Assembly: GCF_025642135.1 (NCBI RefSeq)
Contig: NZ_CP106793.1
Span: 2,339,001 to 2,403,000, forward strand
DNA length: 64,000 nt
DNA from: Streptomyces cynarae
GTDB lineage: Bacteria; Actinomycetota; Actinomycetes; Streptomycetales; Streptomycetaceae
Reading direction: 5' to 3'
Shown here: positions 61,858 to 64,000 of the stretch, piece after piece
Layout of the letters: each line of letters starts with the position of its first letter
Position numbering within the stretch: position 1 is the first letter of the stretch
The notes under the pieces: generated by a model
The model's database searches: none
Seen by the model: the letters and a program-made list of their open reading frames with translations, nothing else
What the model was told of the DNA's origin: nothing
Position numbers and translations under genes: made by a program

Positions 61858-62998
61858 TCGTCACGTTGGCCTGACCGCCGCCCTCGCACATCGTCTGCAG
61901 GCCCAGGCGGCCGCCGGAGCGCTCGAGTTCGTTCAGGAGGGTGGTCATCAGCTTGGCTCCGGTGGCGCCCAGGGGGTGGCCGAGGGCGATGGCGCCGCCG
62001 TTGACGTTGACCTTCTCCGGGTCGGCGCCGGTCTCCTTCAGCCAGGCCAGGACGACCGGGGCGAACGCCTCGTTGATCTCGACGAGGTCGATGTCGTCGA
62101 TCGTGAGCCCGGTCTTCTTCAGGGCGTGCGCGGTCGCCGGGATCGGGGCCGTCAGCATGCGGATCGGGTCCTCGCCGCGCACCGAGAGGTGGTGGACCCG
62201 GGCGCGCGGGGTCAGCCGGTGTTCCCGTACGGCCCGTTCCGAGGCCAGCAGCAGGGCCGCCGCGCCGTCGGAGACCTGCGAGGAGCAGGCGGCGGTGACG
62301 GTGCCGCCTTCGAGGACCGGCTTCAACTCGGCCATCTTCTCCAGGGAGGTGTCCCGGCGCGGGCCTTCGTCGACCGTGACGTCCCCGTAGGCGACGGTCT
62401 CCTTCTCGAAGCGGCCCTCGTCGATGGCGCGCACCGCCCGCTGGTGCGAGCGGAGGGCGTACTCCTCCTGGTCGCGCCGGGTGATGCCCCACTTGGCGGC
62501 GATCATCTCGGCGCCGACGAACTGGTTGACGGGTTGGTCGCCGTAACGGGCCCGCCAGCCCTCGCTCCCCGCGAAGGGCCCCTCGGTCAGCCCGAGCGGT
62601 TCGGCGGCCTGACGGGAGGCGAAGGCGATCGGGATCTGCGACATGTTCTGCACGCCGCCCGCGACGACCAGGTCCTGGGTGCCGGACATGACGGCCTGCG
62701 CCGCGAAGTGCACGGCCTGCTGGGAGGAGCCGCACTGCCGGTCGACGGTCACGCCGGGCACCTCCTGCGGCAGCCCGGCGGCCAGCCAGCAGGTGCGGGC
62801 GATGTCCCCGGCCTGCGGCCCGACGGTGTCCAGGCAGCCGAGGACGACGTCCTCCACGGCCGCCGGGTCCACTCCCGAGCGCTCCATGAGGGCTTTCAGT
62901 ACGTGCGCGCCCAGGTCGGCCGGATGGACCCCGCTGAGTCCGCCCCGGCGCCGCCCGACGGGCGTACGGACCGCTTCGACGATGTAGGCCTCGGCCAT
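61841..62998 (-). CDS. fadA6: Steroid ring-degradation thiolase FadA6
   Basis: A 385-residue thiolase. The nucleophilic cysteine is in VDRQCGSSQQAVHFAAQAV near residue 87, and the C-terminal catalytic histidine and cysteine are in GGAIALGHPLGATGAK and TMCEGGGQANVTII. In the mycobacterial pathway FadA6 (Rv3556c) cleaves the last linear CoA intermediates to propionyl-CoA, acetyl-CoA and related products. It is encoded with kstR2 and ipdF on the minus strand. It overlaps the convergent ipdC gene by 17 bp. Confidence 0.9.
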   Translation of the reverse strand: MAEAYIVEAVRTPVGRRRGGLSGVHPADLGAHVLKALMERSGVDPAAVEDVVLGCLDTVGPQAGDIARTCWLAAGLPQEVPGVTVDRQCGSSQQAVHFAAQAVMSGTQDLVVAGGVQNMSQIPIAFASRQAAEPLGLTEGPFAGSEGWRARYGDQPVNQFVGAEMIAAKWGITRRDQEEYALRSHQRAVRAIDEGRFEKETVAYGDVTVDEGPRRDTSLEKMAELKPVLEGGTVTAACSSQVSDGAAALLLASERAVREHRLTPRARVHHLSVRGEDPIRMLTAPIPATAHALKKTGLTIDDIDLVEINEAFAPVVLAWLKETGADPEKVNVNGGAIALGHPLGATGAKLMTTLLNELERSGGRLGLQTMCEGGGQANVTIIERL

Positions 62999-63040
62999 GG
63001 TGGACTCCCTCGTACCGGACGACGGTTCACATACGGCTGC

Positions 63041-63718
63041 TCACGTGCTGCTGTGCTCCTGCTGTTCTTCGCGTACGGCGATCCCGTCGAGCACCATCGA
63101 CAGGTACTGGCGGGCGATCTCCTCCGGGCTGTGCTGTCCGCCGGGCCGGTACCAGGAGGCGGCGACCCACACGGTGTCGCGCACGAACCGGTAGGTGAGC
63201 CGGACGTCGAGGTCGGCCCGGAAGACCCGGTCGGCGACGCCCCGTTCCAGGGTGGACAGCCACGCCTTCTCGAACTTGCGTTGCGACTCGGCGAGGAACG
63301 CGAACCGCTCCTGCGCCGCCAGTTGCTTGGACTCCTTCTGGTAGATCGCGACCGCCGCGCGGTGCCGGTCGATCTCCCGGAAGGACTCGGTGACCAGTGC
63401 CTCCAGCGTCTCCCTCGGGCCGAGGCCGGCGTCCAGGACGGTGTCGTAGCCGTCCCACAACTCGTCCAGGAAGGTGCGCAGGATCTCCTCCAGCATCGAC
63501 TCCTTGGAGTCGAAGTGGTAGTAGAGGCTGCCCGCGAGCATTCCGGCGTGGTCGGCGATCGTGCGGACGGTGGTGGCGTTGTAGCCCTGCTCGGCGAAGA
63601 CCTCGGCGGCGGTGTCGAGGAGTTCACGGCGGCGGGCGGGCGCGGCGGTCACCTGGGGCTTCTTGTTGGTCGGCTTGGTGGGCACGGATCCATTGTGATC
63701 CCGGGGGCGCGGGTCCAT
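63041..63718 (-). CDS. kstR2: TetR repressor KstR2 of HIP catabolism
   Basis: A 225-residue TetR-family regulator. The DNA-binding region is VTAAPARRRELLDTAAEVFAEQ with GYNATTVRTIADHAGMLAGSLYYHF as the helix-turn-helix (about residues 40-85). KstR2 of mycobacteria represses the HIP genes and is released by HIP-CoA. Its place between fadA6 and an SDR matches the M. tuberculosis order, and a matching palindrome sits in the divergent promoter region. ATG 63718 is used, but GTG 63685 is possible. It is about nine bases after the ipdF stop codon, so it is co-transcribed. Confidence 0.85.
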   Translation of the reverse strand: MDPRPRDHNGSVPTKPTNKKPQVTAAPARRRELLDTAAEVFAEQGYNATTVRTIADHAGMLAGSLYYHFDSKESMLEEILRTFLDELWDGYDTVLDAGLGPRETLEALVTESFREIDRHRAAVAIYQKESKQLAAQERFAFLAESQRKFEKAWLSTLERGVADRVFRADLDVRLTYRFVRDTVWVAASWYRPGGQHSPEEIARQYLSMVLDGIAVREEQQEHSST

Positions 63719-63726
63719 CGCCGGGC

Positions 63727-64000
63727 CTAGGGATGCCGGCTGCTGACGGCGACGACCTCACCCGTCATGTACGAGGAGTAAGCGGACGCCAGGAAGACGA
63801 TCACGTTGGCCACCTCCCACGGCTCGGCGTGCCGTCCGAACGCCTCCCTCGCGGTCAGCTCCTGAAGCAGTTCGGGGGTCGTGACCTTCACCAGGTGCGG
63901 ATGCAGGGCGAGACTGGGCGCGACCGCGTTGACCCGCACCCCGTACGGGGCCGCCTCCATGGCCGCGCACCGGGTCAGGGCCATCACGCCCGCCTTCGCG
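63727..64000 (-). CDS. ipdF: SDR oxidoreductase, C-terminal part (IpdF/Rv3559c-like; 5' end outside window)
   Basis: C-terminal 90 residues of a short-chain dehydrogenase. The frame is open at the window edge and begins with AKAGVMALTRC, the end of the catalytic YxxxK region. NAVAPSLALHPH and the closing FLASAYSSYMTGEVVAVSSRHP match the IpdF/Rv3559c type, which oxidises the 5-hydroxyl of the HIP-CoA intermediate. Its position before kstR2 and fadA6 follows the mycobacterial gene order. The catalytic serine and tyrosine and the cofactor domain lie outside the window. Confidence 0.8.
   Translation of the reverse strand, partial: AKAGVMALTRCAAMEAAPYGVRVNAVAPSLALHPHLVKVTTPELLQELTAREAFGRHAEPWEVANVIVFLASAYSSYMTGEVVAVSSRHP

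Overview
The window is high-GC actinobacterial chromosome, almost certainly Streptomyces. The evidence is strong GC bias at third codon positions, many GTG starts, a WhiJ/AbaA-type regulatory cluster, DUF397, DUF5753, DUF6343 and SPW_0924-type small proteins, and the housekeeping order coaE, PAC2, rpsA, polA, liv operon, ANTAR regulator, tRNA-Leu, pyk.

Layout. 1-4,350: end of gltD, an SAM methyltransferase, then a WhiJ/AbaA-type cluster (DUF397 protein, XRE/DUF5753 regulator, divergent ATP-binding protein and partner). 4,400-14,500: FUSC transporter, nucleotidyltransferase, a racemase plus NCS1 permease pair divergent from a GntR regulator, family 5 uracil-DNA glycosylase, S4 RNA-binding protein, methyltransferase, acyltransferase-like protein. 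14,590-29,590: housekeeping block with coaE, a PAC2 protein, rpsA, hrpB, a lytic transglycosylase and polA. 29,870-39,840: molybdopterin oxidoreductase, thioesterase, two exported proteins and a five-gene branched-chain amino acid ABC transporter. 39,900-45,200: ANTAR response regulator, tRNA-Leu(CAA), an HTH/LAGLIDADG protein, pyruvate kinase, Tat-exported 5'-nucleotidase. 45,200-56,500: a decarboxylase plus amine N-hydroxylase pair, pepN, a response regulator, a 14-bp tandem repeat array, chorismate mutase, an uncharacterised HExxH metallopeptidase, an ankyrin protein, and a MarR/MFS efflux pair. 56,600-64,000: steroid C/D-ring (HIP) catabolic genes in the same order as the mycobacterial KstR2 regulon: two SDRs, echA20, ipdA, ipdB, ipdC, fadA6, kstR2, ipdF.

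How the genes work together. The right end is a catabolic unit: EchA20 and IpdAB open rings D and C of the HIP-derived CoA thioesters, IpdC, IpdF and the SDRs do redox steps, FadA6 does thiolysis, and KstR2 would repress through a palindrome in the divergent promoter at 58,375-58,388. The liv genes form one transcription unit with a strong hairpin after the binding-protein gene.

Main cautions. Five genes (FUSC, hrpB, pepN, ankyrin, SDR) each carry one apparent one-base deletion in a short G/C tract, and adding one base restores a full-length family member every time. This looks more like homopolymer under-calling than decay. The most unusual structure is the array of 15 identical consecutive 14-bp units, plus variants, at 51,708-51,969. 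No clearly new multi-gene defence or mobile system was seen. The best candidates for new biology are the free-standing HTH-zinc knuckle-LAGLIDADG protein beside tRNA-Leu, the decarboxylase/N-hydroxylase pair without the rest of a siderophore pathway, and the tandem repeat.
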